Made by a program: the position numbers and the translations under genes. From Mangrovicella endophytica (GTDB lineage: Bacteria > Pseudomonadota > Alphaproteobacteria > Rhizobiales > Rhizobiaceae), in NCBI RefSeq assembly GCF_002893625.1, contig NZ_PKMZ01000003.1, positions 124,001 through 188,000 on the forward strand: a stretch of 64,000 bases of DNA. Reading direction: 5' to 3'. The notes beneath the pieces were generated by a model, which searched no databases, was not told the origin of the DNA, and worked only from the letters and a program-made list of their open reading frames with translations. Position 1 is the stretch's first letter, and each line of letters starts with the position of its first letter. This document shows, piece after piece, positions 45,613 to 54,595 of the stretch.

Positions 45613-48270
45613 ATGTCGATCAGAAATCTCGATGCCCTGTTCCACCCGGACGCCATTGCGCTGATCGGCGCCAGCGAACGGCCGGGCTCGGTCGGCGCGG
45701 TGCTGGCGGCCAACCTCTTCGGCTCCGGCTTCAAGGGGCCGGTGATGCCGGTGAACCCGCATGCCGGCAGCATCCGCTCCGCCGTCAGCTACCGCTCGGT
45801 CGCCGCGCTGCCGCTGGTGCCCGATCTCGCCGTCATCGCGACGCCCGCACCCACCGTACCCGGCATCGTCGCCGAGCTCGGCGCGCGCGGCTGCCGTGCG
45901 GCGGTGGTGATATCGGCGGGCTTCGGTCAGGACGACCTGCGCCAGCGCCTGCTGGACGCCGCCCGCCCGAACCTGATGCGCATCGTCGGGCCGAACTGCA
46001 TCGGCTTCATCTCCCCGCCGGCCGGCATCAATGCGAGCTTCGCGCATCTGACGCCACGCAGCGGCGATCTCGCCTTCATCAGCCAGTCCGGCGCGATCGC
46101 GACCGCCGTGCTCGACTGGGCCGACGTGCGCGAGATCGGCTTCAGCCATGTCGTCTCGGTCGGCGACATGAGCGACGTGGATATCGGCGATCTCCTCGAC
46201 TATCTCGCCCTCGACGCCAAGACCCGCGCCATCCTGCTCTATGTCGAGAGCATCACCGACGCGCAGAAGTTCATGTCCGCGGCCCGCATTGCCGCGCGCG
46301 CCAAGCCGGTGGTGGTGATCAAGGCCGGCCGCAGCGAGGCCGGCGCCAAGGCCGCGGCGTCCCACACCGGTGCGCTGGCCGGCTCCGACGCCGTCTACGA
46401 CGCCGCCTTCCGCCGCGCCGGCATGCTGCGCGTCGACACGCTGCGTGAGCTGTTCGAGGCGGTCGGCACACTGGCCTCGGGCCTGCGGCCCAGCGGCGAC
46501 CGGCTGGCGATCCTCACCAATGGCGGCGGCGCCGGCGTGCTCGCCACCGACACGCTGTCGGATTATCGCGGCGAGCTGGCGCAGCTGTCGCCGGACACGC
46601 TGGCCAAGCTGGACACGATCCTGCCCGGCAGCTGGTCGCACGGCAATCCGGTCGATATCCTCGGCGATGCGCCGGGGGCGCTCTATGCGCAAGCTCTGGA
46701 GGCGATCCTCGCCGATCCGGGCCAGGACGCCGTGCTGGTGATGAACTGCCCGACAGCCGTCGCCGATGGTCTCGACGCCGCCCAGGCCGTGGTCGGCACG
46801 CTGAAGTCCAATCGGCGCGCGCCGATCCTGACCTGCTGGCTCGGCGAGCGGGCGGCGCGCGAATCCCGCCGGCTCTTTGCCGCCAGCGGCCTGCCGACCT
46901 ACGACACGCCCGATGCGTCCGTGCGCGCCTTCATGCAGCTTGTCGACTACCGGCGCAATCAGGAGCTGATGATGCAGACGCCGCCGGCGGCGCTGATCGG
47001 CGACTTCGACAAGGCCGCCGCAAGCGCCCTGATCGACGCGGTGATGGCCGGCGGGCGCTCCACCCTGACCGAGCCTGAGGCCAAGCGCCTGCTCGCCCTC
47101 TACAACGTGCCGGTGGTGCGAACGCTGACCGCGGCGACGCCCGCCGAGGCCGCGCGTTTGGCCGAGACCATCGGCTATCCCGTTGCCCTGAAGATCCTCT
47201 CGCCCGACATCTCTCACAAGTCGGATGTCGGCGGCGTGCGGCTCGAGCTGGAGAGCGCGGCGAGCGTCGAGGAGGCGGCGACGCAGATGCTCAAGCTCGT
47301 CGCCGAGCGCAGGCCGGATGCGCGGGTCGAAGGCTTCACCGTGCAGGAGATGATCCTGCGCCCGCGCGCTCACGAGCTGATCGCCGGCATCGGCGAGGAT
47401 CGTATCTTCGGTCCGATCATCCTGTTCGGCCAGGGCGGCACGGCGGTCGAGGTGATCGCCGACCGGGCCATCGGTCTGCCGCCGCTGAACCTTTTGCTCG
47501 CCCGCGACATGATCGGGCGCACCCGCATCGCCAAGCTCCTGCACGGCTATCGCGACCGCCCGGCGGCGGACCTCGATGCCGTGGCGACGACGCTGGTGAA
47601 GCTGTCGCAGATGCTGGCCGACCATCCGGAGATTGCCGAGCTCGACATCAACCCGCTGCTGGCCGACGAGAACGGCGTCATCGCGCTCGACGCGCGCGTC
47701 GTCGTGCGGCCGGCCCCGGCCGGCCAGCGCTCGCGCTTTGCCATCCAGCCCTATCCGGACGAGCTCGCCGGCACGATCCGGTTGCGCAATGGCGATGCCA
47801 TCTGGCTGCGGCCGATCCGTCCGGAGGACGAGGCTTCGCTGATCGAGATGCTGGAGCAGTCCGAGCCCGAGGATCTGCGCCTGCGCTTCTTTGCGGCGAT
47901 GAAGCGCATCGGACATGCCTTCGCGGCGCGGCTGACCCAGATCGACTACAGCCGCGAGATGGCCTTCGTCGCACGCGCGGCCGACGGGCCGCAGCACCCG
48001 ATCCTCGGCGTCGCGCGCCTGATCGTCGATCCGGACGGCGAACTCGCCGAGTTCGGCATCATGGTGCGCTCCGACCAGAAGGGGCGGGGCCTCGGCTACT
48101 GCCTGATGCAGCGCATCCTCACTTACGCCCGCGAGCGCGGCATCCGCCGCGTCTATGGCGAGGTTCTCGCCGAGAACACCACCATGCTGGCGATGTCGGA
48201 GGAACTCGGCTTTGTCAGAAGCAGCGTGCCGGGCGATCCCGGCCTGCGCCGCGTCGAGATCGCGCTGTAG
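45613..48270 (+). CDS. Acyl-CoA synthetase (NDP-forming)-like protein fused to a GNAT domain (Pat-like)
   Basis: An 885-residue fusion. It has an N-terminal CoA-binding domain ([16 protein letters not shown]), a ligase-type domain containing [11 protein letters not shown], an ATP-grasp domain (about 480-700; [20 protein letters not shown]), and a C-terminal GNAT domain (about 725-885; [20 protein letters not shown]). This is the layout of the protein lysine acetyltransferases Pat/PatZ that control acetyl-CoA synthetase. The His in SHTGALAG is retained, whereas E. coli PatZ, from memory, lacks it, so an active synthetase is not excluded. Confidence 0.9.
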   Translation: MSIRNLDALFHPDAIALIGASERPGSVGAVLAANLFGSGFKGPVMPVNPHAGSIRSAVSYRSVAALPLVPDLAVIATPAPTVPGIVAELGARGCRAAVVISAGFGQDDLRQRLLDAARPNLMRIVGPNCIGFISPPAGINASFAHLTPRSGDLAFISQSGAIATAVLDWADVREIGFSHVVSVGDMSDVDIGDLLDYLALDAKTRAILLYVESITDAQKFMSAARIAARAKPVVVIKAGRSEAGAKAAASHTGALAGSDAVYDAAFRRAGMLRVDTLRELFEAVGTLASGLRPSGDRLAILTNGGGAGVLATDTLSDYRGELAQLSPDTLAKLDTILPGSWSHGNPVDILGDAPGALYAQALEAILADPGQDAVLVMNCPTAVADGLDAAQAVVGTLKSNRRAPILTCWLGERAARESRRLFAASGLPTYDTPDASVRAFMQLVDYRRNQELMMQTPPAALIGDFDKAAASALIDAVMAGGRSTLTEPEAKRLLALYNVPVVRTLTAATPAEAARLAETIGYPVALKILSPDISHKSDVGGVRLELESAASVEEAATQMLKLVAERRPDARVEGFTVQEMILRPRAHELIAGIGEDRIFGPIILFGQGGTAVEVIADRAIGLPPLNLLLARDMIGRTRIAKLLHGYRDRPAADLDAVATTLVKLSQMLADHPEIAELDINPLLADENGVIALDARVVVRPAPAGQRSRFAIQPYPDELAGTIRLRNGDAIWLRPIRPEDEASLIEMLEQSEPEDLRLRFFAAMKRIGHAFAARLTQIDYSREMAFVARAADGPQHPILGVARLIVDPDGELAEFGIMVRSDQKGRGLGYCLMQRILTYARERGIRRVYGEVLAENTTMLAMSEELGFVRSSVPGDPGLRRVEIAL

Positions 48271-48493
48271 AGCCTGTGACGCGTGCGGTGACGAACCGCA
48301 GAGGGGTCCGATCAACTCGGCGTGGTCGAGTGGCGCGGAGATGTGAGCAAACGCCAGACTGTCCAGCGGCCGCGATCCTGGAGGCTGCGAGGCAAGCTTG
48401 CCGGTTCACGCCGGATCGGCTAGGAACGAGGCACCATACGCCTGGCCGGCCCGATGCGGCAGCCATGGCGAGGCAAACGGCCGCAAGGCCGCG

Positions 48494-48570
<77 letters not shown>

Positions 48571-48596
48571 CTTCTCCGTGTCTGCGACCCAGGGAT

Positions 48597-48636
48597 ATGG
48601 CTGACGGACCCGTTCAAGACCGGGTCTGCCAGCCAT
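48597..48636. repeat. Inverted repeat between tRNA-Arg and the aldehyde dehydrogenase gene
   Basis: ATGGCTG and GGACCCG pair with CGGGTC and CAGCCAT around a short loop, with two mismatched bases in the stem. No T-run follows. It sits between converging transcripts and may block read-through. Confidence 0.45.
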
Positions 48637-48644
48637 CGGCAATG

Positions 48645-50081
48645 TCAGACGCCATACTCCGACACGAGTTTGGTCCGCAGGAACGCTTCGAGCCCCTCAC
48701 TGCCGCTTTCCGAGCCGTAGCCGCTCTCGTTCACACCGCCGAACGGCGTATCCGGGGTCGAGATCACCGTGTGATTGACGCCGACGAGCCCGGCATTCAG
48801 CGCCTCCTCGGTCTTCGCGGCGAGCGTCATGCTGCGGGTGAAGACGAAGGAGGCAAGGCCGTAGGGCAGGGCATTGGCCCGCTCCACCACCTCGTCGAAG
48901 GCGGCGAAGGACGAGATCGGCGCGATCGGGCCGAACGGCTCCTCGGACATGATCCGCGCGTCCTGCGGCATGTCGCTGAGAACCGTCGGCTCGAAGAAAA
49001 AGCCGCGGTTGCCGGCGCGCCGTCCGCCGAGTGACAGTGTCGCGCCGCGGTCGAGCGCATCCGCGACCATCGCCTCCATGACGTCGAGACGGCGCTTGGC
49101 GATCATCGGACCCATCCGTGTTTCGGGATCGAGCCCGTTGCCCAGCCTGATCGTCCGGGCTCTTGCCACGAATCCCTCGACGAAGGCCTCGTAGCGCGAT
49201 TCATGGATGAAGAAGCGCGTCGGCGAGGTGCAGACCTGCCCGGCATTGCGGAATTTCGCCGCCACCAGCGTGTCCATCGCCTGGTCGAGGTCGGCGTCCG
49301 CATGCACGATCACCGGCGAATGGCCGCCGAGTTCCATCGTGCAGCGCTTCAGCGTGTCGGCCGCCTGCCTCTGCAGCAGCTTGCCGACGGCGGTGGAGCC
49401 GGTCAGCGTCACCTTCTTGGGGATCGGCGAGGCGATCAGATGCGACGAGATCGCCGCCGCCTCGCCGAAGACGACGGCAAGGACGCCGGCCGGCAGCCCC
49501 GCCTCCTGGAAGCAGCGGGCGAGAGCCACCGCGGTGCCCGGGGTCTCCTCCGCCGGCTTCATGATGATCGAGCAGCCGGCGCCGAGCGCGCCGGAGATCT
49601 TGCGGATGATGTTGCTTGCCGGGAAGTTCCAGGCGGCAAAGCCGAGCACCGGACCGACCGGCTCCTTGACGACCATCTGCCGGACGCCCGGCGTGCGCGC
49701 GGGAATGATGCGGCCATAGGCGCGCTTGCCTTCCTCGGCATAGAAGCGGGTCACCTCGGCCGCAAAGGCGACCTCGATGACAGCCTCGCCGAGCGGCTTG
49801 CCGTTTTCGAGGGTCAGGATCCGGGCGATCGTCTCCTTGCGATCGTCCATCAGCTGCGCCGCCCGCATCATGATGGCGGAACGGGCATGCGTGGTCATCG
49901 CCTTCCAGACGGCGAAACCCTTGGCAGAGGCCTCCAGCGCCCGGTCGAGGTCGGCGGTCGAGGCATAGGGCACCTGGCCGAGCACCTCCTCGCTCGCCGG
50001 GTTGATCAGCGGCTGCGAGCGGCCGTCGCTGCCCTGGCAGAAGACGCCGTCGATCAGGAGTTCGATCGTCTCGTCGTACAT
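48645..50081 (-). CDS. NAD(P)-dependent aldehyde dehydrogenase (succinate-semialdehyde type)
   Basis: A 478-residue ALDH. GFAAWNFPASNIIRKISGAL forms the coenzyme-binding segment, the general base is in MELGGHSPVIVH, and the catalytic Cys is in FRNAGQVCTSPTRF. It most resembles GabD-type enzymes, but the aldehyde cannot be fixed by eye. AAAGGA precedes the ATG at 50081; the open frame to 50462 lacks support. It lies 152 bp downstream of the GMC gene in the same direction, suggesting that it oxidises the aldehyde the GMC enzyme makes. Confidence 0.9.
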   Translation of the reverse strand: MYDETIELLIDGVFCQGSDGRSQPLINPASEEVLGQVPYASTADLDRALEASAKGFAVWKAMTTHARSAIMMRAAQLMDDRKETIARILTLENGKPLGEAVIEVAFAAEVTRFYAEEGKRAYGRIIPARTPGVRQMVVKEPVGPVLGFAAWNFPASNIIRKISGALGAGCSIIMKPAEETPGTAVALARCFQEAGLPAGVLAVVFGEAAAISSHLIASPIPKKVTLTGSTAVGKLLQRQAADTLKRCTMELGGHSPVIVHADADLDQAMDTLVAAKFRNAGQVCTSPTRFFIHESRYEAFVEGFVARARTIRLGNGLDPETRMGPMIAKRRLDVMEAMVADALDRGATLSLGGRRAGNRGFFFEPTVLSDMPQDARIMSEEPFGPIAPISSFAAFDEVVERANALPYGLASFVFTRSMTLAAKTEEALNAGLVGVNHTVISTPDTPFGGVNESGYGSESGSEGLEAFLRTKLVSEYGV

Positions 50082-50233
50082 GTCGATCCTTTCAGACTTC
50101 ACAAAAATCGCGGCCGTTGCGCATGGCAAAGCGGCGTGTCGGGACGTAAGCGGCGCCGATCGCGCCGGCTCGCCGGGTCCTCCAGCGGTAAGGGTGGCGG
50201 CTCCTTCGCATGGGCTGGACGGACGTCCTGTCG

Positions 50234-51826
50234 TCAGCCATGGCGGATGAAATCGGCACAGCGCTCGCCGATCATGATGCAGTTGGCGTTGAGGTTGGCG
50301 CTGACGATCACGGGCATGATCGAGGCATCGGCGACGTGAAGGTTGGCGATGCCGTGCACCTTCAGGCGGTCGTCGACCACCGCGTCGGCGCCGTGCCCCA
50401 TCCGGCAGGTTCCGGCGGGGTGATAGATGCCGATCGCCGTCTCCCGGACATAGGCACGCCACTCGTCGTCCGATTGGATCTCGCGGCCCGGCTTGAACTC
50501 CGCCTCGACATAGCCGGCCAGCGGGGCGGTCTCGAAGATGCGGCGCAGCATCCGGCCACCGGCCATCAGCGTCTCGACATCCCGCTCATCGGCGAGAAGG
50601 TTCGGCTGGATGAGCGGCTGATCGCGGTGATGGCCGCTGCGCAGGCCGATCCACCCGCGCGAATACGGACGGTGCATGTTGGTCAGGCCGGTAACCGCGG
50701 GGCGGTCGAACAGGATCGGCCCGTCCTCGGCAAGGTCGTAGCCGACGGGCGTGAAGTGGTACTGCAGGTCGCAGCGATCCAGATCCGGGCGCGAGCGGGC
50801 GAAACCGAGCACATGCGTATCCGGGGTCGATCCGGGTCCCCGCCCGGTCAGCAGCCATCGCGCGCCGAAGGACAAGACGTGATGCAGCCTGGTCTGGACG
50901 TTGTATGTCGGCCGGTTGACGAAGGCGCTGTGGTTGATGCCGGGATGATCCTGGAAATTGCGGCCGACGCCCGCAAGGTCATGCACGACCTCGATGCCAT
51001 GGTCCTTGAGGTGGGCGGCGGGACCGATGCCGGACAGCATCAGGATCTGCGGCGAGGCGATCGCTCCCGCCGAGAGGACCACGCCCGCGCCGGCGCGGGT
51101 CTCTTCGATCCGTCCCCCTCGCTCGTAGGCGACGCCGGTGGCGCGCCGTCCCTCCACCAGGATGCGCACGACATGCGCGCCGGTGAGGATGCGCAGGTTG
51201 GGGCGCCGGCGGGCCGGCCAGAGATAGGCCCGCGAGGCGCTGCAGCGCCGGCCGCGCCGCTGCGTCGCCTGGAGAAACCCGATCCCTTCCTGCGGCGGCC
51301 GGTTGATGTCAGCCTTGCGGGCCAGTCCGGATGCGACGCCCGCATCGAGGAAGGCGTCTGAGATCGGGTGCCGGACGCGCAGGTTGGAGACGCCGAGCGG
51401 CCCCCCAACGCCGTGATAGTCGTCGGCGCCGTTCTCATTGTCCTCGGCGCGCTTGAAATAGGGGAGCACGTCGCGGAACGACCAGTTGCGATTGCCGAGC
51501 CGTTCCCAGTCGTCGAAATCCTCCGGCTGCCCGCGCACATACAGCATGCCGTTGATCGAACTCGATCCGCCGAGCACCTTGCCACGCGGCATGTCGTCTC
51601 GCCGGCGATGGCGGGTCGGATCGGCCGCCGCCTTGAAGCGCCAGTCGAAACGCGGATTGCCGATGGCGCGCAGATAGCTCGCCGCCGGCATCTGGATGAA
51701 GAGGCTGCGATCGGAGCCGCCGGCTTCGAGCAGGAGAACGCTGTGCCGGCCATCCTCCGAAAGACGGGCGGCGACCGCCGCGCCGGCCGATCCGGCACCG
51801 ATAATGATATAGTCGGCATTGTCCAT
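50234..51826 (-). CDS. GMC-family FAD oxidoreductase (choline dehydrogenase-like)
   Basis: A 530-residue flavoprotein. ADYIIIGAGSAGAAVAARLS is the FAD-binding start, DMPRGKVLGGSSSINGMLYV is GMC signature 1, and GAIASPQILMLSGIGPA is signature 2. The active-site region has YHPAGTCRMG and, near the C-terminus, SANLNANCIMIGE. It should oxidise a primary alcohol to an aldehyde. The ATG at 51826 lies about 37 nt from the predicted sigma-54 transcription start. Confidence 0.92.
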   Translation of the reverse strand: MDNADYIIIGAGSAGAAVAARLSEDGRHSVLLLEAGGSDRSLFIQMPAASYLRAIGNPRFDWRFKAAADPTRHRRRDDMPRGKVLGGSSSINGMLYVRGQPEDFDDWERLGNRNWSFRDVLPYFKRAEDNENGADDYHGVGGPLGVSNLRVRHPISDAFLDAGVASGLARKADINRPPQEGIGFLQATQRRGRRCSASRAYLWPARRRPNLRILTGAHVVRILVEGRRATGVAYERGGRIEETRAGAGVVLSAGAIASPQILMLSGIGPAAHLKDHGIEVVHDLAGVGRNFQDHPGINHSAFVNRPTYNVQTRLHHVLSFGARWLLTGRGPGSTPDTHVLGFARSRPDLDRCDLQYHFTPVGYDLAEDGPILFDRPAVTGLTNMHRPYSRGWIGLRSGHHRDQPLIQPNLLADERDVETLMAGGRMLRRIFETAPLAGYVEAEFKPGREIQSDDEWRAYVRETAIGIYHPAGTCRMGHGADAVVDDRLKVHGIANLHVADASIMPVIVSANLNANCIMIGERCADFIRHG

Positions 51827-51874
51827 GAAGGCGTTCTTCTCGGCCGGCGACGGGAGCGTTCCGCATTCCGTGCA

Positions 51875-51889
51875 GCAACAGCCATGCCA
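51875..51889 (-). promoter_or_regulatory. Sigma-54 (-24/-12) promoter of the GMC oxidoreductase gene
   Basis: The minus strand reads TGGCATGGCTGTTGC, i.e. TGGCAT-N5-TTGC, one mismatch from the TGGCAC-N5-TTGC consensus. The GG and GC doublets are correctly spaced. Transcription would start near 51863, 37 nt before the GMC start codon. Confidence 0.65.
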
Positions 51890-52053
51890 GTTGGGGGGAC
51901 GCGGGTCGCGAGCGGTGCCGGCGCGGCAGACCCGACGGCGGCGTGACAACCATGCGTGTCATCGGCGACATTGGCGTGCGACGGATTTTCTCGGATGAGA
52001 CGTCCCGGCCACCGCGACTGCGAACCCGGTGTTGTCGCGCTGCTTTCGCCGGT

Positions 52054-52068
52054 TGGCACGCTGCTTGC
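52054..52068 (+). promoter_or_regulatory. Sigma-54 (-24/-12) promoter of the LLM oxidoreductase operon
   Basis: TGGCACGCTGCTTGC matches TGGCAC-N5-TTGC exactly. Transcription would start near 52080, about 30 nt before the LLM gene start at 52110. Confidence 0.8.
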
Positions 52069-52109
52069 CAATTCCCCTCCGACCGATTCAATCGACGGAG
52101 ACCAGAACA

Positions 52110-53210
52110 ATGAAGCTGTCGCTCTTCATGATGCCGATGCACACGATGGGCCGCGACTATGCGGAAGCGCTCGCGGAGGACATCGAGCAGTTCAAGCTGG
52201 CGGACGAACTCGGCTTCGAGGAAGCCTGGATCGGCGAGCATTATGCCTGCGAGATCGAGCAGATCTCCTCACCGCTGATCTTCCTGTCCTTCATGGCCTC
52301 GCAGACCAAGCGCATTAAGCTCTGCACCGGTGTCGTGGCGCTGCCCTACTATCACCCGGCGCAGATCGCCTCGCACATCGCGCTGGTCGATCATCTGACG
52401 CAGGGCCGCCTGATCCTCGGCATCGGCACGGGCGCGCTTGGCTCCGACATCGAGATGCTCGGGCTGAAGGGCAAGGACCGGAACGCCATGATGCTCGAGT
52501 CGCTCGACCTGATGAAGCGCATCTGGACGACGGACGCCCCTTACGATCTGAAGGGCGAGCACTGGTCCGTCACCATCAAGGACAGCCATTGGGCCGACCT
52601 CGGCGTCGGGCCGCTGCCGAAGCCGCTGCAGAAGCCCTATCCGCCGATGGCGATCTCGGTCAGCAGCCCGAACTCCAGCTCGATGCGCCAGGCGGTGCGC
52701 CACGACCTGATGCCGATCTCGGCCAACTTCGTCGCCGGATGGGTCGTGAAGACCCATTGGGACACGTATGTCGACGAGTGCCGCAAGCTCGGCAAGACGG
52801 CCGATGGCGCCAAGTGGCGGGTGGCGCGCAGCATCTACGTCGCCGACACGGACGAGGAGGCGGAGGCCTTCGTCAAGACGGCGGGCGGTGCCTATGACTG
52901 GTACTACGACTACATGTTCCAGGTGTATGCGCGCATGGATGCGGCCGGGCTCCTCGCGCCGCGGCCGGACGCCGATCCGGCGACCATCACGCACCAGATG
53001 GTGCGCGACAATTTCGTCATCTATGGCAGCGTGGAAACCGTCAGCCGCAAGATCCTCGAACTGCGTTCGGAGGTCGGTCCGTTCGAGACGCTGCTGATGA
53101 CCGCGCATGACTGGACCGACAAGGCGGCCATGCGCCGCTCGATGGAACTGCTCGCGACCGAGGTGATGCCCCGCGTCAACGCGGCGCTGGCGCAGGCCGA
53201 AGCGGCCTGA
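52110..53210 (+). CDS. LLM-class flavin-dependent oxidoreductase
   Basis: A 366-residue luciferase-like monooxygenase. The TIM-barrel start is MKLSLFMMPMHTMG; LADELGFEEAWIGEHYACE, IKLCTGVVALPYYHPAQIAS and GRLILGIGTGALGSDIEMLG are family blocks. LLM enzymes use FMNH2 supplied by a separate reductase; a flavin reductase is encoded at 60866-61378 in the same regulon. The oxidised substrate is unknown. The start at 52110 fits the sigma-54 promoter; the frame is open upstream to 52029 but starts before that promoter. Confidence 0.92.
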   Translation: MKLSLFMMPMHTMGRDYAEALAEDIEQFKLADELGFEEAWIGEHYACEIEQISSPLIFLSFMASQTKRIKLCTGVVALPYYHPAQIASHIALVDHLTQGRLILGIGTGALGSDIEMLGLKGKDRNAMMLESLDLMKRIWTTDAPYDLKGEHWSVTIKDSHWADLGVGPLPKPLQKPYPPMAISVSSPNSSSMRQAVRHDLMPISANFVAGWVVKTHWDTYVDECRKLGKTADGAKWRVARSIYVADTDEEAEAFVKTAGGAYDWYYDYMFQVYARMDAAGLLAPRPDADPATITHQMVRDNFVIYGSVETVSRKILELRSEVGPFETLLMTAHDWTDKAAMRRSMELLATEVMPRVNAALAQAEAA

Positions 53211-53221
53211 AGGGATTGAAC

Positions 53222-54496
53222 ATGGACACGATGACGACCGAGGTCGACGTGCTGCAGCCGGGCGCCCTGTGGTGGAACTGGTTCGGCGAGCAGTATTTCG
53301 TGCCGCGTTATACGGCCCGGCCGCGGACCGAGGAGGAGGCGCGCCATGCCGTCCTCGCCGCGCGCAAGCTGAAGCTGCCGGTCCGCGCGAGCGGCGCCGG
53401 CCACTCCAATCCGGCCGTGGTCCCGACGCCGGGCGTCCATGTCGACTTCGACGGCATGCGCGACGTCATCTCGGTCGATCGCGAGAAGCTGCAGGTCACC
53501 ATCCAGCCCGGCATGCGCGTCGGTGAGGTCAGCCGGTATCTTCGGACCGTTGGTATGTCGCTGAACAACCAGGGCGACATCGATACGCAGACGGTGGTCG
53601 GCGCCATCGCCACCGGCACGCACGGCGCCGGTATCACGCTCCCCTGCATGTCGATGCAGATGATCGCCGCCCGCATCGTCACCGCCGACGGCGACTTCCT
53701 CGACCTGTCGGCGGAGAAGGACGGCGAACTATTCCGCGCCTTCCGCTGCTCCATCGGCCTGTTCGGGCTGGTGGTTTCTGTGACGTTGCAGGCCGTGCCC
53801 TCGTACAACATCCACAAGATCTCGTGGAACGCCGATGTCGAGGACTGCATCGGCGGCCTCCACCAGCGTCTGGAGACGAACCGGACCTTCTGGTTCTTCT
53901 GGCTGCCGGTGAAGAAGTCAGCGGAGCTCTACGTGCTGCCGGGCGGGGTCGTGCCGTCGACGGCGACGCGCGAGAACGACATCTGCCACATGCGCGTCTA
54001 CAACGCCGTTCCCGTCGACGAAGCGGCGCCGGCGCTGAAGGAGGGCGAGCAGTTCGACCACTCCTCGGTGATCTTCCCGAACCCCTACATCCCCAACTTC
54101 CGGGAGATCGAATACGCCGTGCCATTCGGCCGCTTCGAGGAGGCCTTCGCGGAGGTCCGCCACCTCTTCCAGACGAAATATCCGGAGGCGCTGTATCCGG
54201 TGGAGTGCCGGCCGGTGAAGGCGGACGACAGCTATATCAGCGCCTATGCCGAGCGTGACGGCTACGCCCTGTCGATCTCCGGTCCGCTGGAGTTTGAGAC
54301 ATGGGGTATGCTCAAGGAGATGGACGCGCTGCTCGACCGCTACGACGCCCGCCCGCATTGGGGCAAGCACCACTTCATGTCGGCCGAGCGACTGGAGCGG
54401 ATCTATCCGCGCTATGACGACTTCAAGCGGACGCGGCGCGAGATCGATCCGGACGGCGTGTTCCTCAACGATCACCTGCGCTCGCTCTTCGCCTGA
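53222..54496 (+). CDS. FAD-linked oxidase of the aldonolactone oxidase (ALO) family
   Basis: A 424-residue VAO-fold flavoprotein. The PCMH-type FAD domain has RASGAGHSNPAVVPTPGVHV, with the His of GHS where ALO enzymes bind FAD covalently, and IATGTHGAG. The C-terminal D-arabinono-lactone oxidase domain ends in HWGKHHFMSAERL and DPDGVFLNDHLRSLF. It could oxidise a lactone or a polyol. The ATG at 53222 has AGGGA upstream, 11 bp after the LLM stop, so both are in one operon. Confidence 0.88.
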   Translation: MDTMTTEVDVLQPGALWWNWFGEQYFVPRYTARPRTEEEARHAVLAARKLKLPVRASGAGHSNPAVVPTPGVHVDFDGMRDVISVDREKLQVTIQPGMRVGEVSRYLRTVGMSLNNQGDIDTQTVVGAIATGTHGAGITLPCMSMQMIAARIVTADGDFLDLSAEKDGELFRAFRCSIGLFGLVVSVTLQAVPSYNIHKISWNADVEDCIGGLHQRLETNRTFWFFWLPVKKSAELYVLPGGVVPSTATRENDICHMRVYNAVPVDEAAPALKEGEQFDHSSVIFPNPYIPNFREIEYAVPFGRFEEAFAEVRHLFQTKYPEALYPVECRPVKADDSYISAYAERDGYALSISGPLEFETWGMLKEMDALLDRYDARPHWGKHHFMSAERLERIYPRYDDFKRTRREIDPDGVFLNDHLRSLFA

Positions 54497-54595
54497 GCTG
54501 CCAGCCCTCGTCTTGCGGTCGCGGCTGCATAACTTGACGGCATCGCATTAAGATGCCCAATTTGTGCTCCACCGCGGCTGACGGGGGAGCTGGAC

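Noticed and set aside
45544-48315. A 923-codon open frame on the minus strand
   Set aside because: It is antisense to the acyl-CoA synthetase/GNAT fusion, whose domains are unmistakable. No ribosome site or family was seen.
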